NCBI RefSeq assembly: GCF_000472865.1
Contig: NZ_AXAP01000074.1
Span: forward strand, 1-40,863
Origin: Bradyrhizobium elkanii WSM2783
GTDB lineage: Bacteria > Pseudomonadota > Alphaproteobacteria > Rhizobiales > Xanthobacteraceae
Direction of reading: 5' to 3'
Length of the DNA: 40,863 nucleotides
Position numbers and translations under genes: made by a program. Each line of letters starts with the position of its first letter. The stretch's first letter is position 1. Of the stretch, positions 26,113 to 34,362 are shown one piece after another. The notes under the pieces are model-generated. The model was not told the DNA's origin, ran no database searches, and saw only the letters and a program-made list of their open reading frames with translations.

Positions 26113-27030
26113 TTGACATCTCCCATCGAACGCATCGATTGGGATGATCTGCGCATCTTCCTTGATGTCGCTCGCGTCGGCAGCCTCACCCAGGCTGCGC
26201 GCGCGCTGAAGGTAGACCATTCGACGGTCAGTCGCCGCCTTACACGGCTGGAGCATGCGGTCGGCGCGACCCTCTTCAAGCGCGGACGCGGCGGCGTCAC
26301 CTTGACCGAGATGGGCCTTGCCGTGATGTGCCGAGCCGAAGAGCTGGCCGCAGGTATCCGTCACTTGCGTGCGGACGTGAGCGGTTCGACCGCGGCCGGT
26401 CTGGTACGGCTCGCGACAATGGAGGGCATTGCCTCGCTCTGGCTCACGCCGAGGCTGCAAGCCCTGCGCACGCGGGCGCCCGACGTCCAGCTCGAGCTGG
26501 TCACGTCCTCGCAGCAAGTCCGCGTCAATCGGCGGGAGGCCGACCTGTTTCTGTCGTTCTTTCGTCCGACCGGCCGCAACCTGATCAGTTCGCAGCTCGG
26601 GGGGTTCACCACGCATTTGTGGGCGTCGCCCGACTATCTCCGAAGAGCCGGCGTACCGCGGGCTGCCGACGACCTCCCCCATCACAATTTCGTCGGCTAT
26701 ATCGAGGAGTTCGTTCTTGTCGACGCCGTGCGGTGGCTTGAAGAGCTGGTTCCAGACCCTCGCTTCGTCTTCACCAGCAACAGCATGCTTTCCCAGCTTG
26801 GCGCGGCACGCGGAGGCCTCGGCATCGTCTGCCTGCCTTCGTTCAGTGGCGCCGACCAGGTCGGCCTGGTCAAGGTGCTGCCGAACACGCTCACGGGACG
26901 GCGGGAGCTGTGGCTGACGGCCCATGCCGATCTCGCCGGATCTCCACGCATCAAGGCGGTCACCGACACGCTGCAGGATCTGATCGCTCGCGACAAGGCG
27001 TTCTTCCGTGGCACGGCGCGTCATCGGTGA
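26113..27030 (+). CDS. LysR-family transcriptional regulator (LysR-2), divergent from nitrilase
   Basis: The HTH is near the N-terminus (DWDDLRIFLDVARVGSLTQA, then LKVDHSTVSRRLTRLEHAVG), followed by the dimerisation helix and an effector-binding domain (FTTHLWASPDYLRRAGVPRA; FVFTSNSMLSQLGAARGGLG). I prefer the TTG at 26113, giving 305 residues, because GGAG lies seven bases before it and the HTH then starts at a normal distance. A longer reading from TTG at 26059 would run through the palindrome at 26064 and is less likely. Position and orientation make it the probable regulator of the nitrilase gene. Its 3' end overlaps the convergent ABC ATPase gene by ten bases. Confidence 0.85.
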   Translation: MTSPIERIDWDDLRIFLDVARVGSLTQAARALKVDHSTVSRRLTRLEHAVGATLFKRGRGGVTLTEMGLAVMCRAEELAAGIRHLRADVSGSTAAGLVRLATMEGIASLWLTPRLQALRTRAPDVQLELVTSSQQVRVNRREADLFLSFFRPTGRNLISSQLGGFTTHLWASPDYLRRAGVPRAADDLPHHNFVGYIEEFVLVDAVRWLEELVPDPRFVFTSNSMLSQLGAARGGLGIVCLPSFSGADQVGLVKVLPNTLTGRRELWLTAHADLAGSPRIKAVTDTLQDLIARDKAFFRGTARHR

Positions 27031-27686
27031 CTCTGTCCGCCCGCCGCGTCGATTGCGCCGCGCTCGATGACGTAGGCGTGGTCGACGAGGCCGCGGCCGT
27101 GCGTCGCATCGGACTCGCTGACCAGCACGCTGAGCGATCCCGTCTTTCGGAGCTCGGAAAGGATTTCCGCGATGCGCTGGGCGAGCACCGGAGCGACGCC
27201 TTCAAAGGGCTCGTCCAGCAGCAGCAGGTTGCGCGCCACCATCAGCGCCCGCGCCAGCGCGACGAGCTTCTGCTGGCCGCCGCTCAGCTCCATGGCTCGA
27301 CGCCGGCTGAAGGGAGCGATCTCGGGAATCAGCGAATAGCACCAGGCAAGCCGCGCCTGCGCGTCGGGACGCGGATTGGCCCAGACCGGCAACAGAATGT
27401 TCTCCTCGACCGACCAGCCTGCGATCAACCGCCGGTCCTCGGGCATGTAGCCGACGCCATGACGGGCATGGTCGGATGGGCTGGCTTCCGTGGTCGATCG
27501 ATCCCCGATCCGGATCTCGCCTGACCATCGCGGGATCAGGTTCATGACCGAGCGCATCAGCGTCGTCTTGCCTGCGCCGTTGCGGCCGATCAGGGCGACG
27601 AACGCATTTGGCCGGACGTGAAGCGAGACGTCGCGTAGAACGTCCGCTCCGTCGATGCGTACGCACAGGCGGTCAAGCTGAAGCAT
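27021..27686 (-). CDS. Liv-type ABC transporter ATPase, LivF-like (system 2)
   Basis: The ATPase has 221 residues with Walker A GRNGAGKTT, signature LSGGQQKLVALARAL, Walker B LLLLDEPFEGVAP and a C-terminus slightly shorter than usual. It starts 14 bases inside the end of the upstream ATPase gene, so the two are translationally coupled, and ends by overlapping the convergent LysR-2 gene. It is the last gene of the operon that begins with the solute-binding protein at 31743 or further upstream. Ligand unknown. Confidence 0.9.
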   Translation of the reverse strand: MLQLDRLCVRIDGADVLRDVSLHVRPNAFVALIGRNGAGKTTLMRSVMNLIPRWSGEIRIGDRSTTEASPSDHARHGVGYMPEDRRLIAGWSVEENILLPVWANPRPDAQARLAWCYSLIPEIAPFSRRRAMELSGGQQKLVALARALMVARNLLLLDEPFEGVAPVLAQRIAEILSELRKTGSLSVLVSESDATHGRGLVDHAYVIERGAIDAAGGQSHR

Positions 27687-28461
27687 AGCGATCCTTCACC
27701 TGCGGCGAGGCCCCGCCGGCGGCCCCCGTGATGAAACGAATGACATCCTCGTCGGCAAAAATGACGTCCGCGGCGCCATCAGCGATGATCCGGCCCTCGT
27801 AGAGCGCGATCACACGCGAGGCATGTTCACGCACGATGTCCATGTCGTGCTCGATGAAAATGACGGCCGTCGAGGCTTTGCGAAACCGCTCGATCAGGCC
27901 GGAGACGAACTGGTTCTTCTCGTCGGAGCTCACGCCGCTGGTCGGCTCATCCAGCAGTACGAGAGCGGGATCGGCGCAGGTCGCCATCGCAATGTCGAGC
28001 AGCTTCCTTACCCCCTGGGGGATGTTCGCGACGACGGCATCCGCGTGCTCGCCGATACCGTAGGCGCTCAGGACGCGCTCCGCCTGATCGATCAAGCCTC
28101 GTTCGGAGAAGCGGCGCAGGATCGACGGACGCCGTTCCGCCAGAAGGGAGAGCGCGATCATCATGTTCTCGCGCGCAGTGCTCCTGCCGAAGAGCTGCGG
28201 CACCTGGAAAGAACGCGCGATGCCCTGGCGGACGAGGAACCGCGGCGGCAGTCCGGTCACGTCCATCCCGCGAAACATGATGCGACCATCAGTCGGCTTC
28301 AGGTAACCCGATATGATGTTGAAGAGGGTCGTCTTGCCCGCGCCGTTGGCACCGATGATCCCGACGATCTCGCCATGGCGCACGGTCAGGTCAATCCCCT
28401 TGGCCGCGAGGAAATCCCCGAACCTGCGCTGAACCCCGATACATTGCAGCAAGTCGGTCAT
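27673..28461 (-). CDS. Liv-type ABC transporter ATPase, LivG-like (system 2)
   Basis: The ATPase has 262 residues with Walker A GANGAGKTT near residue 39, Q-loop region FQVPQLFGRSTARENMM, Walker B ALVLLDEPTSGVSSDEK and a LivG-like end. The signature reads IPQGVRKLLDIA where LSxGxQ is normal, so as in system 1 the LivG half has a relaxed signature while its LivF partner is canonical. The ATG at 28461 overlaps the stop of the permease gene (ATGA). Open frame upstream of this ATG is shadow of that permease gene. Confidence 0.9.
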   Translation of the reverse strand: MTDLLQCIGVQRRFGDFLAAKGIDLTVRHGEIVGIIGANGAGKTTLFNIISGYLKPTDGRIMFRGMDVTGLPPRFLVRQGIARSFQVPQLFGRSTARENMMIALSLLAERRPSILRRFSERGLIDQAERVLSAYGIGEHADAVVANIPQGVRKLLDIAMATCADPALVLLDEPTSGVSSDEKNQFVSGLIERFRKASTAVIFIEHDMDIVREHASRVIALYEGRIIADGAADVIFADEDVIRFITGAAGGASPQVKDRYASA

Positions 28462-29456
28462 GACGACCTGCCGCGTTCGAGGGTGTGTGGCCGCAGCGCA
28501 CGTATCTTGCGGACCGCCGACCAGATCAGCACGATCAGGCGATCGAGACCTGCCGGAAGAAAGAGCACGATCGCAAGCATCATTGCGCCGAATGCCGTCT
28601 GCCACTGGTCCGGAAACAGCGCCGACGCGTAGCTGCGCAGGATCTCCAGAAAAAAGGCGCCCAGCGCGGGGCTGAGGACGCTCGCCTGGCCGCTGAGGAG
28701 CACGACGAAGATGAAGTCGCCGGCCGTCGTCCAGTAGGCGAATTGCGGGTCGACATGACGCGCCGACAATCCGGCCAGTGCGCCGCCGGCGCCGGCGAGC
28801 ATGCCGGCGATGCCGTAGGCGACCCAGACCACCTTCCTCACCGAATATCCCAGATATTCGATCCGGATCTCGTTGTCGGCAACGGCGGGAATCAACGCGC
28901 CAAACCGCGAGCGGAGAAAGGCGTGCGTCATGATCGCCAGCGCCGTCCACACCCATATGCAGAAAACGAAGCTCGCCCACTGGGCGTCCGGACCGCGCGG
29001 ACGGTAGCCGAGGTAGGACATCAGCCCGATGTTCAGGCCGTCGCTGCCACCGAACAGGCGCACCTTGGTCGCAACGCTGAACATCACCATCGACAGAGCC
29101 AACGTCAGCATCGAGAAGAAGATGCCGCGATATCCTGCGAGAAGCTGACCAATGATGGCCGCCGCCAGGCCGGCGGCGATGGCGGCGACCATCACGAGCG
29201 CAAGAGCGTCCGTCACGCCGCCATATCTGGCTATCAGGGCAACGGCATAGCCGCCGACAAAATAGAAAAGGCTCTGACCGAACGACAGCAAGCCGGCCCG
29301 CAACAAGATCATCACGCCAACCGAGGCCAGCGCGGTCGAGGTCGAGAGTTGCCCGAGATAACGGATCCAACTCGGAACGCCGGCAGCGCCGACCGTCGCG
29401 ACGATCGCAACGGCGAGCAGCGCCGCAATGGTCCAGTCCATCCGGTGCCCCTTCAT
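28458..29456 (-). CDS. Liv-type ABC permease, LivM-like (system 2)
   Basis: This 332-residue polytopic membrane protein has hydrophobic helices such as DWTIAALLAVAIVATVGAAG, MILLRAGLLSFGQSLFYFVG and WASFVFCIWVWTALAIMTHA. It contains the LivM coupling region (FLRSRFGALIPAVADNEIRI) and the GQASVLSPALGAFFLEILRS stretch before the last helix. The ATG at 29456 overlaps the upstream stop (ATGA). It pairs with the LivH-type permease to form the transmembrane channel of transporter 2. Confidence 0.9.
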   Translation of the reverse strand: MKGHRMDWTIAALLAVAIVATVGAAGVPSWIRYLGQLSTSTALASVGVMILLRAGLLSFGQSLFYFVGGYAVALIARYGGVTDALALVMVAAIAAGLAAAIIGQLLAGYRGIFFSMLTLALSMVMFSVATKVRLFGGSDGLNIGLMSYLGYRPRGPDAQWASFVFCIWVWTALAIMTHAFLRSRFGALIPAVADNEIRIEYLGYSVRKVVWVAYGIAGMLAGAGGALAGLSARHVDPQFAYWTTAGDFIFVVLLSGQASVLSPALGAFFLEILRSYASALFPDQWQTAFGAMMLAIVLFLPAGLDRLIVLIWSAVRKIRALRPHTLERGRSS

Positions 29457-30364
29457 ATGCGGCGCGCCGCGACCGGGGCCAGCAATCCATGCGGTCTCAC
29501 CGCAAGGACGGCCACCATGGCAAAGTAGACTGCGAAAACCTCGACCTCCGGCATCAGATGCGCCGTGACGGCACGCGCGAGCCCGACGATGGCGGCGCCA
29601 AGCAATGCGCCGGGAATGCTGCCGAGACCTCCGACGACGACGACGGCGAAGGCAATGACAATGACTTCGACGCCAATGCCCGGGCTGACTGCAATTTTCG
29701 GGGCCGTCAGCGCTCCCGCGATGCAGCCGAGGACCGAACCGACAATGAACGTACCGGTCTTGATGCGGCCGACATGAATGCCCATGGCAGCGCTGATCTC
29801 GCTGTCGAACACGACCGCCGTCACGCAGCGTCCGAGCCGCGTCCGGTTGAGCGTGTACCATGCCGCTGCCGCGACCATCAGCGAAACACCGATCAGCGCG
29901 ATGTCGTAGGTCGGATATTGCAAGCCGCCGATGGCGATCTGACCAAGGTTGTCTCTCGGCTGCGCCGCATACAGCGACCGGCCGCCCGATATCATCTTGG
30001 TCAAATCGTCCAGCACAAGAAACAGGGCATAGGTCGCGATCAGCACCAGCGGCTCGGGATGACCATAGAGCCGGAGCAGGACGCAGCGCTCGACAAGCAA
30101 GCCGATGAGAGCGCCGATCACGCTCGCCGCTCCAAGCGCGGCTGCGAGCTGAAGCGCCGTTCCCCATCCGAGCGCGACCGAAGCGCCGATGGCATAGATG
30201 GCTGCATATGCGCCGACGGAGTAGAATGCTCCGTGCGCGATGTTGAGCAGACGCAGCACGCCGAAAATCAAGGTCAGCCCGACGGCGACCAGGAACAGCC
30301 AGGCCGAAAACGAGGCAGCATCCACGATGATGGCGCTGAGCGTACCCAAAAGACTTCTCCGCAT
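29453..30364 (-). CDS. Liv-type ABC permease, LivH-like (system 2)
   Basis: This 303-residue permease has the LivH opening motif LRLLNIAHGAFYSVGAYAAI, the coupling region RTRLGRCVTAVVFDSEISAA and the conserved VVVVGGLGSIPGALLGAAIV segment. Eight or so membrane helices are evident. It begins 68 bp after the solute-binding protein stop and overlaps the LivM-like gene by four bases, a normal Liv operon layout. Confidence 0.9.
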   Translation of the reverse strand: MRRSLLGTLSAIIVDAASFSAWLFLVAVGLTLIFGVLRLLNIAHGAFYSVGAYAAIYAIGASVALGWGTALQLAAALGAASVIGALIGLLVERCVLLRLYGHPEPLVLIATYALFLVLDDLTKMISGGRSLYAAQPRDNLGQIAIGGLQYPTYDIALIGVSLMVAAAAWYTLNRTRLGRCVTAVVFDSEISAAMGIHVGRIKTGTFIVGSVLGCIAGALTAPKIAVSPGIGVEVIVIAFAVVVVGGLGSIPGALLGAAIVGLARAVTAHLMPEVEVFAVYFAMVAVLAVRPHGLLAPVAARRI

Positions 30365-30432
30365 CTCGGATGAATGGGCGCAGCATCCGCGGCTGCGCCC
30401 CGCGCATCAGATTTTCGTCGACAAAATCTTCG

Positions 30433-31743
30433 TCAGCACTTGGCACCCTTGAAGCCGGACTTGATCCAGTCCACGGCGCGAACGCCGTTGGGCGGGTTCA
30501 CGCACTCGGCGGGATACACCTTGATGTCGGTGACGATGGCTTCGTTCTTGGCCTTGTCCCAGCCGGCATACACACCATAGGCTGTGGCCTGGATCGCCTG
30601 ATGCCCGTTGTTGTTCGCCATCGTGATCGGAAATCCGCTCGCGGTTTCGAAGGTCAGCCCTTTCAGGGCCGCTATCACGGCCTCCGTCTTCAGCTTGCCC
30701 GCCAAGCCGGCTGCGGCTTTCTCGTAGGCCGCCTTGATGCCGAATATGCCCTGCGCTGCGGCATAGGCGCCGAATGGCGGCACACGATGATAGGTTTTCA
30801 GATACTCCGCCTTGAACCAGTCCGCGAGCGGGGTCTTGCGGGCAAAATAGCCATGTGGCCCACGCGCGCCGAAGATCGAGCCGACGATGGTCTTCTCACC
30901 GAGGTCATCGATAATCCCGGTGCCCATCGTGAGGACGAATTTCGACTTCTCGGTCAGGCCGCGGGTCGACGCCTGGAGCGCGAACGCATCGGCATCACCG
31001 CCCCAGAAGCTGGAGAACAAGGCGTCCGCCGGGCTGCTCAACAGCGCGCTGATTTCCGCCCCATAGTCGCTGGTGCCAAGCTTGGTGAACAACCCTGCGG
31101 GATACTGAATGTCCGGCTTGAGCGCTGACATCGCCGCCTTGAACTCGGTCCAGCTATCCTGTCCCCACGAGTAGTCCTGATTGATGCCCGACACCGACTT
31201 GATCGCCGGCATCTTCTCGAGGAGATATTTGGCGGCGGCGACCTGGTCCATCGTGCCGGTGGGCGCTGTGCGTACCGAATATTCAGGCGCGGTGACGATA
31301 TCCTCGAATAACTGCGGGTTGCCGCAATGAAAGAAGTCCGTCAGCACCTGCAACTCCTCGGCGACCGGCGCGATGGCATTGCAGTCGGCGCTCGAATTGT
31401 AGCCGATCACCATGTCGACCTTCTCGCTTTCAACGAGGCGACGGTATTCCGCAAGCTGCTTCTGCGCGCCGCCGGCCTCGTCGACGAAGACCGGCTCGAT
31501 CCGCAGGCCGTTGATGCCCGCCTTGTCGTAGGGCGCCGGCACCTTTGCGGCATTGAGGGCCTCCGCGATCAGCTTCGCGCCGTCCCGCGCGTGCGATCCA
31601 TAGGCGGCTCCGGGTCCGGACAGGAAGAACACGAGTCCGATCTTCAGCTTGTCCTCGGCCACCGCCGGGTCCGCATGAATGCTGGTCAGACAGACCAGCA
31701 TCGCTGCCGTCGACGCGGCCCACAGTCGAAGTTTCGTCTTCAT
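30433..31743 (-). CDS. periplasmic solute-binding protein of Liv/amide type (system 2)
   Basis: The precursor has 436 residues, with a signal peptide (MKTKLRLWAASTAAMLVCLT, cleavage near PAVA-ED). The mature domain starts KLKIGLVFFLSGPGAAYGSH, the usual first strand and ligand loop of Peripla_BP_6 proteins, and continues VDMVIGYNSSADCNAIAPVA and TGTMDQVAAAKYLLEKMPAI. It is longer than LivK, closer to the amide/urea-type binding proteins. GGAGG precedes the ATG. It starts about 80 bp after the aldoxime dehydratase stop, which links transporter 2 to aldoxime metabolism and makes an aldoxime, nitrile or amide a reasonable ligand guess. Confidence 0.9.
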   Translation of the reverse strand: MKTKLRLWAASTAAMLVCLTSIHADPAVAEDKLKIGLVFFLSGPGAAYGSHARDGAKLIAEALNAAKVPAPYDKAGINGLRIEPVFVDEAGGAQKQLAEYRRLVESEKVDMVIGYNSSADCNAIAPVAEELQVLTDFFHCGNPQLFEDIVTAPEYSVRTAPTGTMDQVAAAKYLLEKMPAIKSVSGINQDYSWGQDSWTEFKAAMSALKPDIQYPAGLFTKLGTSDYGAEISALLSSPADALFSSFWGGDADAFALQASTRGLTEKSKFVLTMGTGIIDDLGEKTIVGSIFGARGPHGYFARKTPLADWFKAEYLKTYHRVPPFGAYAAAQGIFGIKAAYEKAAAGLAGKLKTEAVIAALKGLTFETASGFPITMANNNGHQAIQATAYGVYAGWDKAKNEAIVTDIKVYPAECVNPPNGVRAVDWIKSGFKGAKC

Positions 31744-31821
31744 CGCAACCTCCAGCTTCCAAAAGGCCAACAGAAATCCCTTCGTGGTCCCAGCCACGAT
31801 CAGAACGTCAATGAATGGAAT

Positions 31822-32967
31822 TCAGCGCAGTCTCTCGGCGTCGAACCAGGGGAGCAGACCGGTCTCCGGGTGGCAGTTCAGGTATTCGAACCTGTGCCCC
31901 CCTTCCGGCAAGACGTAGACCTCGTGCCAAGTCCGCAGTTGGTTGGCGGCGCCATAGTGGCGATAGCGCCTGATCGCCGCCGAAAAGATCGCGGCATGAC
32001 TGGCGTGGTTCTCGGACCAGTTCTCCAGATGCGCCAGCGAAAGGAAATATGCGTGGGCATATTCGTCCGGCTCGAGATTGCCGTGGATGTCGCTGCTGCG
32101 CTGCCACCGCATCGATGCACAGCCGCTCGGCAGCGGATTCTGCTCCAGATAGTCCATGCCGGCGCTGACCGGACCGCGAAGCTGGTCGTCATAACTGGCA
32201 TGCTGCTCTTCATCCATGAAGCCCCAGCTCGAGCCACCGCGGATGATCGCGAGATTCTTCGGCGGATGAACGGCCCAATGCTGGCCGAATCCCTGTCGGC
32301 CCGACTGCCGCTGCAGGGCTTCGCCAAACGGCGACTCCAGCCTGCTCTCTGCCGCGGCGATCAGACGATCACGCATGGCGCCGTAGTAGCCGCAATAAGG
32401 TGTCGGATAGAGCGCGACCTCGGCGCTTGCGGATACGCCGATCGGAAAATCCAGCCAGAACAGGCTTTCCTGCCGGTCGCGCGGCACACGCAGGATTTCA
32501 CGCCACGTGCCGAATGGACCCTTGAGCCGCTCGGGTGCCTGCCACCAGGCTTCCGCCGCCCTGTCGCTGCACCAGCGCGCAAATCGATCCTCATCGACCC
32601 AATAGGCCGAGATGAGGTGGCTCGCCGTGCCGTGAAGCGTGCGGGACCGTGCGTGCTGGTGACAATTCGGGCCATCGGGATGATTGGCGAGGAATCGCTC
32701 GGCCCATGAAAGCAGCGGGTGAGAGCCGAGCGCTACGCTGTCCGGGCCCTCGGCGCCAAACAGCGCCATGCGGAACTGCGTCTGGTTCGGGGGCACCTGA
32801 AACGACCAGCGTTGCACGGCCGGCTTGAAATTCGGTGGCTTGCGAAGCGGCGTCACGCGCTCCGTTGGGCTGAATGTCTCCCCTGGCGCCTCGTTCAAGA
32901 CCCGTGCGACGGGCGTGCGCGGTCGCCAGCGATGAGCAACGTCGGAAGCGACCATGTCGGCCCCCAT
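31822..32967 (-). CDS. oxd: heme-containing aldoxime dehydratase (phenylacetaldoxime dehydratase family)
   Basis: The protein has 381 residues and converts R-CH=NOH to R-CN plus water at a ferrous heme, in the cytoplasm. Family blocks seen are FGAEGPDSVALG, HARSRTLHGTASHLISAYWV, CGYYGAMRDRL, the GSSWGFMDEEQHASYDDQL segment, FLSLAHLENWSENHASHAAI (His313, 321 and 324; candidates for heme ligand and catalytic His) and EVYVLPEGGHRFEYLNCHPE near the end. Length fits the 350-380-residue family. Start: ATG at 32967; a second ATG at 32955 is possible and neither has a strong ribosome site. Upstream palindromes (33016-33050) suggest control at its own promoter. Its product would be substrate for the nitrilase at 24981. 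Confidence 0.88.
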   Translation of the reverse strand: MGADMVASDVAHRWRPRTPVARVLNEAPGETFSPTERVTPLRKPPNFKPAVQRWSFQVPPNQTQFRMALFGAEGPDSVALGSHPLLSWAERFLANHPDGPNCHQHARSRTLHGTASHLISAYWVDEDRFARWCSDRAAEAWWQAPERLKGPFGTWREILRVPRDRQESLFWLDFPIGVSASAEVALYPTPYCGYYGAMRDRLIAAAESRLESPFGEALQRQSGRQGFGQHWAVHPPKNLAIIRGGSSWGFMDEEQHASYDDQLRGPVSAGMDYLEQNPLPSGCASMRWQRSSDIHGNLEPDEYAHAYFLSLAHLENWSENHASHAAIFSAAIRRYRHYGAANQLRTWHEVYVLPEGGHRFEYLNCHPETGLLPWFDAERLR

Positions 32968-33015
32968 TCAGTAATCGCATCAACCCGGCGACAAACACTT
33001 GCATGGTTTGTTGCC

Positions 33016-33050
33016 GCATGTATGCACAAAAGACTGCACAGTATTGTGCA
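33016..33050. promoter_or_regulatory. candidate operators before the aldoxime dehydratase gene
   Basis: Two dyads lie in the 97-bp gap upstream of oxd. GCATGTATGC at 33016-33025 is identical to the one at 26064 before the nitrilase gene. TGCACA-GTAT-TGTGCA at 33035-33050 is a perfect 6-bp inverted repeat with a 4-base spacer. Placement is right for a regulator controlling oxd and transporter 2. No binding data exist here; this is inference. Confidence 0.5.
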
Positions 33051-33064
33051 AGATTTCGGCAACG

Positions 33065-34309
33065 TCATGCGACCACGGAGCGGGATTCCTCCGGGTCAGC
33101 CTTCGTCCGCCACACCGGAAAACAATCCTTTTCATCAGCGAGTCCTGCGGGATCTTCCGACGGCCAGGACTCGGTGAGACAGAGATCCAGCCGTCTTTGC
33201 AGATCCTCAACATCGAGCGCCCCACCGATGAACACGAGTTCCTGCTTGCGATCGCCGTACCGTTGGTCCCACGAGGCCGCGAGTTGGCTGCGCCAGGCAG
33301 TATCCCGAGGCCACAACTTTTGATCGACTGCGCACCACCACCAGCTCCTCCCGCTGGTTCGCACGAGAGCACCGCAATGGCTCAGTTCTCCGACCCACCG
33401 AGGTCGGCTGGCCAACCAGAAAAATCCCTTCGCGCGCAACACTCCGCCCCAGCCGCTGCCCAGGAAGTCGGAAAAGCGCTGAGGATCGAACGGACGCCGG
33501 GCGCGGTATACGAAGCTCGAAATGCCGAACTCCAGCGTCTCCGGCACATGATCCTTGAATCCTTCGATCTCCTTCTTCCAGAGGGGACGCAGGGCGGCCT
33601 TTTCCGGGGCGAACCGCCTTACGCCGATGATCTGGGTCAAATCCAGATGGCCGAAATCCGTCTCGTAGATTCTCGCATCCGAGTTCAGTCCGCGGATGAT
33701 CGAATATGCATATTTGCGCTGCTCGTTCGTCGCCGAGGATATCTTGTTCAGGATGATGGTGTCGGCAAACTCTACTTGGTCGACCAGCAACTCGACAATG
33801 GCTCGCTTGTCGTCGGGGGAGACTTCCTTCTGTCTTGCTTGCAGCATCTCACGCGACCAAAAATCCTGGGCGAGGCGCGCGGTGTCGACCACCGTCACCA
33901 TGTTGTCGATGTAGGCGATATCATCCAGACTCCGACCATTCTCGTCTCGGTAGGAGAATGCCGCCGCAATGGGCATTGGCTCTGAAATTCCCGTAGCCTC
34001 GATGATCAAATTGTCGAAGCGTCGTTCGTTGCAGAGCTTCCTCACCTCGGCGATGAGATCTCCCCGCAGCGTGCAACAGATGCAGCCGTTGCTGAGCTCG
34101 ACCAATGTTTCTTCGGTGCGGGATAGCTGGGATCCACCGGACTCGATCAGCGCCTTGTCGATGTTGACGACCGACATGTCGTTGACGATCACAGCGACGC
34201 GCCGACCACTCCGGTTGAGAAGCAGCTCGTTCAACAACGTGGTCTTTCCGGCACCAAGGAATCCAGACAAGACGGTTACGGGCAGCTTCTTTCGGCCATT
34301 GCACAGCAT
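33065..34309 (-). CDS. COG0523 (CobW/P47K-type) GTPase metallochaperone
   Basis: The product has 414 residues. A G3E-family GTPase domain has Walker A GFLGAGKTT (residues 16-24), the CxCC metal-binding motif SNGCICCTLRGD (Cys76, 78 and 79), IIEATGISEP and base-recognition TIILNKISS. A C-terminal CobW_C-like domain (FGISSFVYRARRPFDPQRFS; AKGFFWLASRP) follows. Members insert or deliver metals; the P47K branch activates nitrile hydratase. Here no nitrile hydratase genes are visible, and the neighbours are a heme aldoxime dehydratase and an ABM-zinc-ribbon protein, so the client is open. The ATG at 34309 fits the family start; the open frame further upstream overlaps another gene and is not coding. 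Confidence 0.88.
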   Translation of the reverse strand: MLCNGRKKLPVTVLSGFLGAGKTTLLNELLLNRSGRRVAVIVNDMSVVNIDKALIESGGSQLSRTEETLVELSNGCICCTLRGDLIAEVRKLCNERRFDNLIIEATGISEPMPIAAAFSYRDENGRSLDDIAYIDNMVTVVDTARLAQDFWSREMLQARQKEVSPDDKRAIVELLVDQVEFADTIILNKISSATNEQRKYAYSIIRGLNSDARIYETDFGHLDLTQIIGVRRFAPEKAALRPLWKKEIEGFKDHVPETLEFGISSFVYRARRPFDPQRFSDFLGSGWGGVLRAKGFFWLASRPRWVGELSHCGALVRTSGRSWWWCAVDQKLWPRDTAWRSQLAASWDQRYGDRKQELVFIGGALDVEDLQRRLDLCLTESWPSEDPAGLADEKDCFPVWRTKADPEESRSVVA

Positions 34310-34362
34310 CGAGCGCACCTGGTGATTGCGCTCGGCCCCCGAAGGGCCGAGCTTCCGCGCTT

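Noticed and set aside
28462..30446. Long upstream extensions of the LivG-like and LivM-like frames of system 2
   Set aside because: The extensions overlap the neighbouring permease genes in another frame, are arginine-rich and lack membrane character. Standard Liv starts with ATGA overlaps are present.
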